From Elymus sibiricus (Eukaryota > Streptophyta > Magnoliopsida > Poales > Poaceae), in the NCBI GenBank assembly GCA_039707655.1, contig CM077676.1:186182936-186246935 (forward strand): a DNA stretch of 64,000 bases. The letters are read 5' to 3'. The stretch's first letter is position 1, and each line of letters opens with the position of its first letter. Under the pieces are notes generated by a model. That model was not told the DNA's origin. It saw only the letters and a list, made by a program, of their open reading frames with translations, and ran no database searches. Both the position numbers and the translations under genes were made by a program. This document shows, one piece after another, positions 22,975 to 34,324 of this stretch.

Positions 22975-23353
22975 GTCATGGATCTTCCTGAAGGCCTTGC
23001 GCAGACGGTACGACACATAGATCATCACGGCCTTCCTGTTCCCAACAACATCCATCTGGATCATCTACTTACATTGCAGTGTTGATGTACATGTCCTTGA
23101 GGTCACCCTTGAGCTCCTGATTGCCTTTCTCCAAGTGAAATAAAGCCTACGGAGATATTAAGCAGCACAAGCATGTCAACCTTGACAAACCCAAACGAAA
23201 GAGTAGTTCTAGATACAGAAACGAAACACATGAATGCCACAAAGCCAGCGACGAGAGGGATGCAAGATAGAAGCTCACCTGCGCGACGGTATCCTCGAAT
23301 TCGGAGGGCTCGACGCCCTTATTCTTCCGGATCTTCTTCCTGGCGGTGTACAT
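22975..23353 (-). pseudogene. RPS7: Ribosomal protein S7 (eS7) gene fragment
   Basis: On the minus strand an exon 23353-23279 reads [19 protein letters not shown] and continues to EDTVAQ, which matches the N-terminal region of the eukaryotic 40S protein S7. It ends at a GT donor (CAG/GTGAGC). After an intron the next exon starts at 23146 (GTAG acceptor) with ALFHLEKGNQELKGDLKDMY. A short insertion with TAA breaks it near 23072. A further block to 22975 reads [14 protein letters not shown], then the [11 protein letters not shown] region, and stops there. Roughly half the protein is present. Because an intron survives, this is a genomic fragment rather than a processed copy. It lies among other gene pieces on the same strand. 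Confidence 0.85.
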
Positions 23354-23410
23354 CTTGATCAGCGTCGTTACACAAGGTGAAATCAAACCCTTCTCTGCAT
23401 CTTCAATCAT
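23354..23410 (-). pseudogene. Possible cysteine synthase (OASTL) fragment fused to the RPS7 piece
   Basis: Directly upstream of and in frame with the RPS7 start, the minus strand reads [18 protein letters not shown]. This resembles the O-acetylserine (thiol)lyase segment that comes just before the EPTSGNTG motif. Only about 19 residues are present and the Gly of the usual PGxTTL is Cys. The match comes from memory and is short, so chance or another family remains possible. Confidence 0.4.
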
Positions 23411-23560
23411 ATTGCAAATAGAAGTGCACGCGGTCTGGTAAACAAACTACATTCCTATTTGGTTGTCCTTGCAAAAATGTTTGTCCTTTGACATGAATAA
23501 AACCGACAATTTTGTATGCCAAAATTTCTTTTGCAAACGAAAGGGTGATCCAATAGTACA

Positions 23561-24168
23561 TCGAGGACTTAATGCCCAACCATCTACAACATCCTCTGGA
23601 TCAGACCAAAGAAGGTCACACATGGCACCATCATGAGGCACTTTGTGCTTGCAATCTATTATTCTGATCTGTTGGGGGCACATGATAATAAAATAATAGA
23701 AATTGAATGCATGAACTGCAAAATATAACACTGGAGAATAATTTACCTGATGCAGTGTCGTAATAGTAGGGGAAAGGCCTCCATGGACACTGAAGATTTT
23801 GTTCTCAATAAGTGCAGACAAACTGAAAATAACAAGTACATCAGCTCTTGTAGATTATGATTTTAATTCCAAGAAACACAGTAGCAGCCTCATAGCATTA
23901 CCGCATGCAATATAAAAGCAACATAGAAGTATTACCTTAAATAGTCGAATATTTCTGTGCAACATCTCCAGACATTCACCGAGCCGTATTTACGAAGACA
24001 CTCATCATAGAAGCCATAAACCTGCAGCAATGCATGAGTTCAAAGAATAAATGACAACTATCGTAATATCACTAAGAAATATCCAACTTGAAAAAGGTCC
24101 CTCACTTGTGTGATCTGCCTGCTCATGATTTCCTCGTATTAAAGTTATACGATCTGGGTACCTAACCC
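23561..24168 (-). pseudogene. Protein phosphatase 4 catalytic subunit (PPX) gene fragment
   Basis: Four consecutive exon pieces on the minus strand: about 24168-24104 (RYPDRITLIRGNHE), 24021-23936 ([19 protein letters not shown]), 23822-23747 ([18 protein letters not shown]) and from 23668 (IRIID, then [19 protein letters not shown]). They contain the metallophosphatase GNHE and HGG motifs, and wording such as [14 protein letters not shown] is closer to PP4/PPX than to PP2A or PP6. Introns with AG/GT borders remain. GNHE is followed by a two-base deletion, and after WALSPR homology stops. N-terminal exons with GDIHG and GDFVDRG were not found. This is a captured genomic fragment, not a working phosphatase. 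Confidence 0.85.
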
Positions 24169-24199
24169 TGGAGACAATTTGATCGTAACGTTAGGACAT

Positions 24200-27100
24200 G
24201 AGATTAAATGGCACAGAATGTAACTTTAAGGAGAACAACTCAAAGTGTTTAACTACTGAAGTTCGATTAGGAAATTTGAATGTGCGGAATTGGATCATAT
24301 TGCCTTCTATCTTCAGGATACGGGTATGAACAATCTTCAGCGCACATAAACAACCGAAACAACAGATTGCTCCTTCCCTTGTTCTGCAGCAGCCGCCTGT
24401 CTTTCCCATGTACGATTTGCTCATAAGTGCAGCAGCAACTGTATCTTGGTTTCATTTCAGTTGGTTAAATCCTAAAAAGGACCCGACTCACCCGTGAAAT
24501 CTTCATAAACGTATGTATAACTACTTTTGAGTTGTAGCCATGTGTATCTTATGAACATATATAAAGTACAATTATGTTTACCTTGAACACTGAATTCCTG
24601 GGCTATGAAGAATCAATCGAGAAATACAAAACCTGGAGGCACCAACACCGAACATAAGACTGCAACCAGTGGCCCTGTGCATCAATCAAATAAATTAATT
24701 AGCTTCCCATGGACACCAACTCTAAACAACACTATGTTTCCAGGAAAGACTTGATAGGAGTTGTCGTGTGATTGTCAAAATTGAGCAGAATCGGTTAGGA
24801 AGAGATGCTTGATGGTTGAAAAACAAAATTACATAATCGAGCAAAGTCTATATAATCGAAGTAGATTGCTTACGGAACATATAGCCATGTAGCGTCATAC
24901 ATTCCAAACCAAATCAAGACTTGGATTCTCGTCACCTAGTACACACTCCAGTGTCGATATCTATCAGCAGCACCCCCATATGTGAAGCAGAATAGAAGAC
25001 ATGTTCAGCTGCACTTGCATACTGCAGGCGAGGAAGACGTAGAATCTAGTTCAATGATGTATCCCACATAACATTAACTAATGAATTTATCTCCATATGT
25101 GAAGTAGAATAGAAGACATGAATATTTAATCGGCCATGATATAACAGGGCAAGACTCAAATTTTACATGACCATTATATTATTGGAAGTAACAAGTAAGT
25201 GAAATGACACACACTACTGGTGACATGATGTAATGAACACATCAAACTTAACGAAGTGTAAGTAGAAGCTGAACACACATCTTTGCATAACTAAAGGATC
25301 CTCAGAATATTCATCTCGCAATAATAAATATGGTTATACAGAGGTTAGTAACAAAACTGACCAGGACAATCAGTTTTTCCAGTACAATGGCATTGACTGT
25401 CCTGGGACGCATCCCTTTATGGTCTCCAGAGGAGAAGACATTTATAGACTTAGAAAGGCAAAGTAATATGTAAGCATCCGCAAGAGAATGGGAAAATGGT
25501 AGTATTAGTCATTCATGTATGCAGATATGTCAAGATGTGTGCAGATTTGCATGTACCTTATACCAGTCCATCAATGTGACAATACAGAGACAGGAAACAT
25601 ACCATGTGAGTCCACCAAAAATAGTGTTCTATGTGACCTGTGGCTGATATTACAATCAGGATGTAACAGATACATGAACTATGTAATATATCAGGTATTC
25701 ATCATATAGTTTCTCATAAATATCAAGACCTCTTGGGTTTCTTTCTTTCTTGAGTCACCAAAACAGAGTATTCAGAAATATGTCTACAACAGAGAGTATA
25801 CATGAGGCAATGAGTAGACCGGTGATATTAGCTAGATGTAAATAAATGTGGGGCTTAAAAAGAAACTGAAAGACGTAGGATTCGTGTGCACACCCCAAAA
25901 AAGGAAAGCTGAGGCCTACAGTGAGATTTTGTTTCATAAATATGCAAGGCTCGTCCCTATCTATCAGTTATTTTTTCTGAATCCGCACCTATCAAGTGTC
26001 TCCTCTGAATAAACAAATGCCACGGGGCTCTCTGAACTATATTGTACTGTGCTAATCAACCAAGCAACTGGTATTAACAATGTAATGATCTATTCCCTTT
26101 TGGTAGGGTAAATATTATCCTAATTACTATAAAGAAAGGAGGTAGATGGATGCACCACTTCTGTGTTCCTATGAACATGGTTCTATCATGTGGATCATGA
26201 GCAAGTTCTATATTTCTTACTACATCATCAGTTCAAACACAAGAGATGCACACATTCAGCTGACAGCACGTAGACTAATGGTGGACGCTTATGGTTGTTC
26301 AACACTTCTGGTGAAGTACTACCTCTACCTCGTAATAAATGCAAGTATCCATAGTAAAAGAAAATTTCCAAACTGTTTGGTGTTCTTCTCGATTGAGTTT
26401 AACCCATCCTGCTGATTAATACACATTACGATTTCATTAGTTCAATCTTAACAATTTAAATATATTAGTCTGTTATGCACTCACAGTTGCACCTTGCAAA
26501 AGAAAAAAATCACTTATAATAGTACATGAAAGTTTAATAGTAAGCTAGCTAGTTAAACAGTACCAGGACTAAGTACAGTTTGGGATCATTATCTAATTCA
26601 GTTCATTAGTCTAACTGATACTGTTAAAATCACATCGAAACCATGTCCATTGACCAGCTAAGCTAAACTACTAAATACAATAACAGAGCTTCGGTACACC
26701 ACCAGCTTCTGTATTGAGGCGATCTTCGATCGTGAGAATACTAAGATGGCATGGCCTTAAAACTGATGACAAATCGACAGTAGAAGAATCTCATGATGAC
26801 GAATTATTTTACCGTCAGTAATTAACTGCCGCTTTAAATTGAGATCTCAACTTCAGATCTTTCAGTGATGAACTCTTAGCAAAAAGACAATGACTTCCTA
26901 AAGGAAAAAAATCACAAATGCAGAGACCAAAAAACTGGTATGACCTGAATCTCTGATTACAGATGTAGCATACATGTGACAATGCACCACCAATATATTT
27001 CTATCCACACTTGCAATGTGTCCATGTGTTATCTTATATTTTTTGTGCCCAGTACAGCAGGTTTGAATCCAAGCGACACCAAACAATACGTCCATAGCAT

Positions 27101-28260
27101 CAAAACCTAAATAAAAGAAATAAGGTTGGAGGTTGGGGGCAAAGCAGCTACCTGAACTCCCAAGAAATCTGCTACTAACCAAAGCTCTGACAGAAATGTG
27201 AGGCGACAATCAAAACCAAAGATAGGTACCTGCAAAACAAATTAGGTAGTACACAAAGAATAGTCAATCAGGTGAAGACGAAGCAAAGAAAAACGAAGCT
27301 AAAATCCAAGAAACAAATACCCAGAAAGGAGCCAAAATAGCTCAAGAAACAAATACCCAGCAAGGAGCCAAAATAGCCCAAGAAACAAAATCTGAAGATG
27401 CATTAGAGGCAAGAAGAAGAAACCAAAAAAAGAATAGGACCTGAGCACGGGTAATCTATCATCCTTAAATCTTGAAGAAGAACTCCAAATTTTAACCAGA
27501 CGCCCTTTATCATCCTAAATAACTTACCGCATCCATAGAAAATAGATAGCAAATTTATCCAAAGTAGAAAAGAAACCTCACTTTAAGTATGACATTACAA
27601 CAAACATGTGATGGGCAAATCATACGTAGTGTCATCTCCAGCCTGCTTAATTCATCTTAGTAAATAGAGATGCCATCCTAGAATAAAGAAAAAACAAAAC
27701 CACTAACTAATAACACGTCTAACAATCTAGAAATAGGGAGCGGAGAAAGGGGAATTACTGAGACATGGGGATGAGCTGATCACAGAGAATATAACCCAAT
27801 GGGTAATAAATCAAAATAAATATCGAGAATATGTGGGAGGAAGTGGCAGCTCTACCTGGGCATGATATGGAGGTGGAGGCAGTGCCATCAACGGATGTTC
27901 ATCACGACAATCCTTGGTCAAGGCACCACCGGCTGCACAACTCTGTGTTCCTGCAAGGGAGGAGCACGTACATAATAATTTGTTCTCGTCTCTATCTTTC
28001 CTAAACTGAGAGAGAGAGAGAGAGAGATGGCCTTGCCTCAGTGGCGGCGCTGGGGGTCTTCCTTGGACTTCCATGGAATACCAAAGAATTTGCCCCCAAA
28101 AAAATTGAGTACATATGTTATACGATTTGGAGCCTACGAACTCAAGTCCAAAACGGCATAGCAGGCTAGCAGCCCATATCTCAAACCAGCCACGGCAGCC
28201 ACGCACCAAACCTGACGTGTGTTGCTCAAAAAAACAAAACAAAAAACCAAACCTGACGTG
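24200..28260. other. AT-rich region without a supported gene
   Basis: About 4 kb of AT-rich sequence with only short open frames and no domain I recognise. A microsatellite of GA repeats lies at about 28008-28028. Because the PP4, OASTL and RPS7 fragments lie on the same strand just to the left, part of this may be intron or flank of the same captured block. I could not identify further exons. Confidence 0.45.
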
Positions 28261-29600
28261 TCTGGTGCGGCGGGCGAGAACCTCGTCTCCCACTCTCCCT
28301 CCCCCGATTCCGAAATCCCAAACCTAGCTTACTGCTTACGGCGGCGGCGGCAAGCCATTCCAGGTCCGGCGGGCGACGAGCGACGGCTGGCCCTCTCCCT
28401 TCCCTCCCTGATCCCCTCCGGTCCACCCCTCCGCCTCCGGCCCTCTCCTCCGCGGCTCCGCCAGTCCGCCTCCGGCCTCCCCCTGCAGGCGCCCTGCACG
28501 GCTGACGGCTCCACATCCAGCAGTCCGGGCCTCCGTCGCGGTGTCGCCGTCGAGCTGCACCTCCGTCAAGTCTGCATCGATCTAGTACTGCATCCAGCCA
28601 TCCCTCATCCATCTACAAGCAGCAGCCACCAAGGTAGTTTCCCTCTGTTTTTAAACAAATCTGAATTTTTTCTGTAAATTGCCACTGCTACTGAATTCTA
28701 AAAGGAGTAGAAGCCACTGATTGCTTGTGAATTGTAATTGTTTGTCCAAATGTCCATCAGTCCATGCCACTTTGCCAAAAAAAATTACAAGAATACCCAG
28801 GAGCAAATTCCTGGCTCCGCCACTGCCTTGCCTGGTTGGATCTCTGGAGCAGCTGTGAAGTCATGGCACTCCTTCCGCTGCGCTGCCTGCCGTACTCGGG
28901 GAAGTGTGGGGGGAGGGGGGAGGAGGCCGCTGCCAAGGAGAGATGAGGCAGTGCCGGCGTCCCCGGCAACTCCCGGCCCCTTGCGCAGCTCCCCGGCAGC
29001 GGTACAACGCCGCGAACGACTTTCTCCCGGTGGCGCGGCCAGATCGCGGAACAGGTGGAGGTGACGATGGCGACGGAGGCGCTTCCGGCGGCCGTCGTCT
29101 GCGAGTACGCGAAGGGGTCGTGGAGGAAGAGGAGGCGACGCACGGAGGACCGGCTTGCGGCGGCGACGACGACGGCGAGGGAGCGGGGTTGTGGAGGCGT
29201 CGGGTTGGAAAGAGGATGAGGCGGAATCCGGGACGTCATCTCCTTTGCCTACCGGTGCTCGTCGACGAGAGGACCGGAAGGGAATGCGGAGGGGCCGGTC
29301 CATGAATCTGGCCACCTGCTCCACGATTCATGGAGGAAGGAGATGCGGACGACGAGGAGGCGCAAGGAGGCAGGTTGGCTTCGTGGAGAAGTCAAGGAAA
29401 GGACTTTTACCCGGTGGAGGCGTTATCCCGGGACGCATTTTCTGCTCCCATTCGCTTTTTTTTTTTTACTTCGACACAGTAAAAACGGGACGTGGCATGC
29501 GCGAGCGGGCGCTTCTTCTGCGTACCTTATTGTGTTTGATATGAGCCAGCCATCGTATATCCCTTTGCGGTTGAAGGAATATATTCACGATAGACTAAAC
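28260..29600. other. GC-rich stretch, promoter or repeat-like, no gene supported
   Basis: Long open frames occur on both strands but read as Arg/Pro/Ser/Gly-rich low complexity, typical of GC-rich grass DNA. A possible first exon with splice donor (CACCAAG/GTAGTT) ends near 28633, without an identifiable downstream exon. I see nothing that I can assign to a family. Confidence 0.35.
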
Positions 29601-29689
29601 TGGTTTATGAAAAAATGACCAATCCTAATACTCGTGTTTCCAATTTTGGGGGAATCCTGTTTCTCTTATCCAAAGATTTGTTAAACTAA

Positions 29690-29961
29690 GGGCATGTACA
29701 ATGGTGCTATCTTAGGAGTGCCACGTAGGATAAATGATGAGGTGGAGGAGAGAGAACTCAGAAAAAAAGCTTTGCCTTCTCTTATTTAAGAGAAGACAAG
29801 AGGTGATCTCTTAGCACAATATGTCTCACCACGTTTTTAGGAATATCTAGTTATCAAAGATAAGGCTAAGAGATGACCCATTGTAGACAAATTTTTTTGT
29901 CATCTCTAAATTACATGCAAGACTTAAGATAAGACCATATTATCAACCATTGTACATGCCC
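29690..29961. mobile_element. Tourist-like (PIF/Harbinger) MITE
   Basis: A 272-bp element with perfect 16-bp terminal inverted repeats GGGCATGTACAATGGT / ACCATTGTACATGCCC, flanked by TAA on each side (29687-29689 and 29962-29964). A 3-bp TAA/TTA duplication and this terminus type fit Tourist-like MITEs. There is no coding capacity; mobilisation would depend on a Harbinger transposase elsewhere. Confidence 0.88.
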
Positions 29962-30904
29962 TAACACAACGTAGCTTTAACTTTTAAAGTGGTTAAACTC
30001 TTATCCTTAAAAAAGTGGTTAAACTCTTAAACGTGATTAGCCCAAACCGGTTTCGTGAAATCCTGGTATATATCCAAACAACGCATGGTGTAAGGACAAG
30101 TGGCAGAGTCACGCCTGCCTTGCGAATTCAGGACCATGGTCTTTTTAGGAGGGAGGTGTTGTTCTGCCGGTCCTGATTCTACAGGACCACGTCGCTTATC
30201 CATCGACCTCAAATGGGCTCCTCGTACTGTCGTACATACGTACCTGCACTGTAGGGAAAATATCCAGTGCTCCAGCCCCTGGGGTGATACCCTGCTACGG
30301 GACCTCTAGGAGCGTTAGATATGCATGAAGGGACAGGATCAATTCAGTGATATATTTTAGTATGCACCCTTGGAACATTTGCATCTTGCCCCCAGGAAAC
30401 AGCATGTCTTCGCATGATTACTCGTCTGATGGATTAGCAACCATACAACCAGACCTGCATATGTACATCTACGAATCACAACCTGACGGATTTCATACGC
30501 ACCCGCATGGAGTAAAGTATATATGGCCAGCAATCCAGCATATATACAAACCAAATCAGACACGTATGACAGGGAAGAGGTTCTAGTGATGCCCAGCCTT
30601 GTAGAAATTTATTCTCAGTCAAAAGTATTTCACAGCCAATGAACATGGCAACAACCATTGAAAAGCATTTCCGACATAAAAACTAAAACAATTGGCATAT
30701 GTGCGAGATAACCAAGAAAATTAGCTTTCCTAACTCTGAAAAGGTAATCAATAAACACTTCCGCTTCGGTACAACCCCCCTAAACACATTGATGACTGAG
30801 ATTAAACCATACCCCTTCATAACAAAAGGCATGATGGTCATATTCACAGCGCCTATATGTATAGTACTACCGGACAAACAAGCAAACTATATAAAATAAA
30901 TATG

Positions 30905-30975
30905 CGCGGAGGGGGGATCAAACCCACGCCCTCACTATTGGGAGTGGCAAGTCATAACCACTAGACCAATCTAAG
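30905..30975 (-). other. tRNA-like module (possible SINE or transposon end)
   Basis: On the minus strand TGGTCTAGTGG fits a pol III A box and GGTTTGATCCC, about 35 bases later, fits a B box. The arrangement resembles a Gly- or Glu-type tRNA, but acceptor arms do not pair convincingly and there is no clear cloverleaf. A tRNA-derived repeat is more likely than a working tRNA gene. Confidence 0.4.
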
Positions 30976-31369
30976 TTACGTGTTTACAAATAAGAAGAAT
31001 TCCTTTTGTAGTCTCATAGTCCATGTTGGGCCAAAGCCCTTTTCAAAAACGTGGAGCGCTAGACTCAATGGTTGACTTGGGATAAAATTGAAAACAATAA
31101 ATGTTTTTATAAAAGCATTTAATAAACATTTGAAGGAAAAAGACTTTAAAATCATAATTTAAAATTGTTACTTAAAACTGTTATTTTGATATTACAAACA
31201 CTATTTCAAATTTTGAACCGGTTTCAAAAAAAATAGTTCAAAAAGGAGAAAAATGAATTAACGAAAAAAGAGAAGAAAAAATGCTTAGACCTTGGCCCAA
31301 CTAGGCGACGGCATCGCTCCCGTCGGGCACCTGTTGGGCTAGCCCAAGCGCTTGCGGATTTGAAAAAAA

Positions 31370-31700
31370 ACATCGATTCAAAAAATGTCCCCATTTTCAA
31401 AATTTGTTCACAAATCCAAAAAGGTTCCGTTTTCAAATTTGTTCACAAATTAAAAAAATGCTCGGAGAGTTTCAAATAATGTTCACGCTTTCAAAATTTG
31501 TTTGGAATTTCAAAAATATTAGTATTTTAAAAAAAATCTACACAAATACGAAAAATGTTCGGGTAAATTCAAAAAAAAATGGTTTCAATTTTTTTTCTTC
31601 ATATTTTATGATTTGTTTTCGAAATTCCAAATTGTAAAATGTTCGATTTTTTTTTTAAATGTTCGTGTTGAAAATTTTGTTGTAGTCCACGAAAATGAAA
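31370..31700. repeat. Degenerate quasi-tandem AT-rich repeat
   Basis: About ten imperfect variants of a roughly 25-40 base theme (ATGTTC...TTTCAAAATTTGTTCACAAAT) follow one another. Short frames read through it only because of low complexity. I recall similar sequence being common in Triticeae intergenic DNA; the origin is unclear. Confidence 0.45.
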
Positions 31701-31744
31701 AAGAAACAAAAAAAGAAAAAGAAATAGTGAGAAAAATATCGGTT

Positions 31745-31800
31745 TGCTACAGTAAGGCGTGCTACGCTCCTACGTGGAGGTCGGAGGTATGTAGTTCGAA
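31745..31800 (+). other. Second tRNA-like module, opposite orientation
   Basis: GCGTGCTACGCTCCTACGTG followed by GTAGTTCGAATCT contains a good B-box match (GTTCGAATC). Together with the minus-strand module at 30905-30975 it brackets about 0.8 kb of AT-rich DNA. This may be a transposon with tRNA-like ends or two unrelated SINE remnants. Confidence 0.3.
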
Positions 31801-31899
31801 TCTAGAAAAGGGTTCTTTAGCGCTGTCAATTTTTAAAATCTCTGCAGAGACAAAAGTACGGTGTATATTGTTCCGGGCGACCCACCGTACATACGTATG

Positions 31900-34320
31900 A
31901 TTTGCGAAAAGTCCATATTACCCTTTATACGTTTTGTGAGGAAGGTTGTACCGAAGCGGGACTCATCAATAAAATACAAACTCAAACACTGAAGACAGCA
32001 TGTGCAGTGTAGAGTAAAGTATATTATGATGGATGTTGCAAAATCTCCTTTCACCAACCTGTTGACAGAACTAGGTAGGCACTTTCGACACAAGCAAGAA
32101 GCACTGTTTAATTCTGTGAAGTTCCAAAACATTAGAACAAACAACATTGTCTCCTAGTGGTACAAATGTGAAGTTCGAAAGAAGAGTTGATCACTTAGCA
32201 CTACTTTGAACTGAATGGCCATTCTAAAGGAAACTGCATACTATTGTATGAAATGTTCAGAGAAACTAAGGTCAACTGCTAATCGATGTTCGGCCGTCAC
32301 TTTATTGTGTGACACGAAAACTTCGAATGGCATGAACTAGGGAACTAATACTACACTACTGCTCAGACGGTTACAATCAAGAAAGCTTCATGATGTACGT
32401 TAGTTCTGCACAATCAATGGCTCAACAATGATAGATATATCCTAAAGGGAAAAAATGCACAAACATCACACTGATGAGAGGACCATCGAGACTGTTTTTC
32501 AGTAACAGAATTCATTGCAAAAAAGGTGCATATTTCAGGACCTATATCCTAGTGAAAATTCATTAGAACATCAAAACTTTGGGTCATCATGGCACTGACG
32601 GATCTGGTCATGGTTGCGGCAACGAGGTCGGCTACAACGGCGGCGGGGAGAAATCTTTCTTCTCTCCCATGGCACTGACGGATCTGATCTGGGGTAAGGA
32701 TTCAGCACGCGAGCGGTGGACTAATATGATACGCAGTGCTGGAGCTACCAAGGACAGATGGGGCGTAAGCTATTGTGGCCGGCGGCATTGGGACATGCCG
32801 CATGGTGGTCGGCGGCGGTGGGGAAACAACCAATCGAAGAAGGACAAAACGAGGGGAGCAAAAGAACGAAGGGATATGCACTTGACCCTGAATTGCAGAA
32901 AAATTAAGGGTGTAAACTGAATATTTGCCAATAGGAAGTGGGCCAGCTCAATCTTGTCCCTTCGTCCAGATCCAACGCACGAAATTGTCCTGGAGCACGG
33001 GAGCATATTCTGGACCATATCACCTGATATGCACTCCTGCACTGTATTACCACGATACGGTGATTTTTAAAGTTCACGGCCACAACCATTAACTGCAGGG
33101 ACACAGGTCCACCTGCTCGTCTGTATGGTACAGATAATAGGAGCATATGCGAAAGTGCTAATGTGAGCCCGAGCACCTGTGTGCTCGTTATCTATGCCAC
33201 CAGCTTGCCTTGTGATGCACACCGCAGAAAGTACAGGCACAGGTATAATTTACGTATTTGATATTTTATCCTGGCCTATGGCCCACATATGACACGCAGC
33301 CTCTCTTAGCCCGTCAGTTACGCACAGCGCGGCCCTGATGAAAGTAGGCAATATAGGCCGTCTGGCAGTTGATTCTGGACTAACACCGTGACCCAACACA
33401 TTTATGGTATCTGCCCGCTGCAGCTATCAATCTTCCCCGACACGGCTCGTGTTCTTCATGCCCTGCTAAATCCAATCCAACTCCACTCGGCGCAGGTTCT
33501 AGAGTTGTTCATCCTCCTTCGCTTATTAGTTGGTTGTGCAGCGCACCCCTCTTCAGGCAGTGCCAACGCCGGCAGTTGGCCACCATTGCATGTTCGCATA
33601 CTCCAGTATCCCCAACAGCGATCCCCTGCAAAATATGTATCATAAGCACGTAGGTGTTCATTCCTGAACCGCAACAAGTTTACAGATGCTCACATATTCC
33701 TACAGAGAAGAAACTCCTAAGATGAACTCCTCGTCAGCTCATATTGATCCCCTTATTCATCGACGCCTCCGAAGCTCCACCATCCTGCCATGTGTAACCA
33801 TGAGAAATTGAAGAACACCACAGAGCGGTAGAAGCTGGGAATGCAAACTACATTTACTGAGAGCACACCACAGCTGTAGGTGTCTGCACACACACAGAAG
33901 GATGGCTACACCTGTCTGAAAACTGGCCGTTTAATGGCAGATGCATTAACTTGTTTGAGCGTTCAGCAAGCAATTTTAAACAGGACCATCCCTGAAGACC
34001 GGATCAGGCACCACATGTAATCGTCTGCTATTATGCTAAATCATACTCAATCAGAAACACGCAATATCAATTAGCATTCAGAGGCAAATGTTGGAACAAA
34101 GCGCAACTAATTTTCAGTGGCAGAGCGTCCACAACAACAGAACAACAATTTATTCAGTCTGAGTTCAGTTGCTTAAACTGGGCAAGTTCAGTCATAGGTC
34201 TAAATAAATTACAAGATGGTTCACAGATAAGTTCTATTTATTCAGATACAGCATAAGTTAATCTGGGAAGAAACATGACACGCTGAAACAAACTAACTAA
34301 TTCGTCAATTATTCAGTCTT
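31900..34320. other. Intergenic region without a supported gene
   Basis: No domain-bearing frame was found. The phrase CATGGCACTGACGGATCTG occurs twice (about 32588 and 32669), a short direct repeat. Some GC-rich open frames near 32580-32920 and 33390-33680 have no recognisable product. Confidence 0.4.
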
Positions 34321-34324
34321 AGTT

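Noticed and set aside
28219..29544. GC-rich frames on both strands
   Set aside because: All six frames show similar low-complexity translations; no domain, splice structure or homologue recognised.
30905..30975. Functional tRNA gene on the minus strand
   Set aside because: Internal promoter boxes are present, but acceptor and anticodon stems do not pair convincingly.
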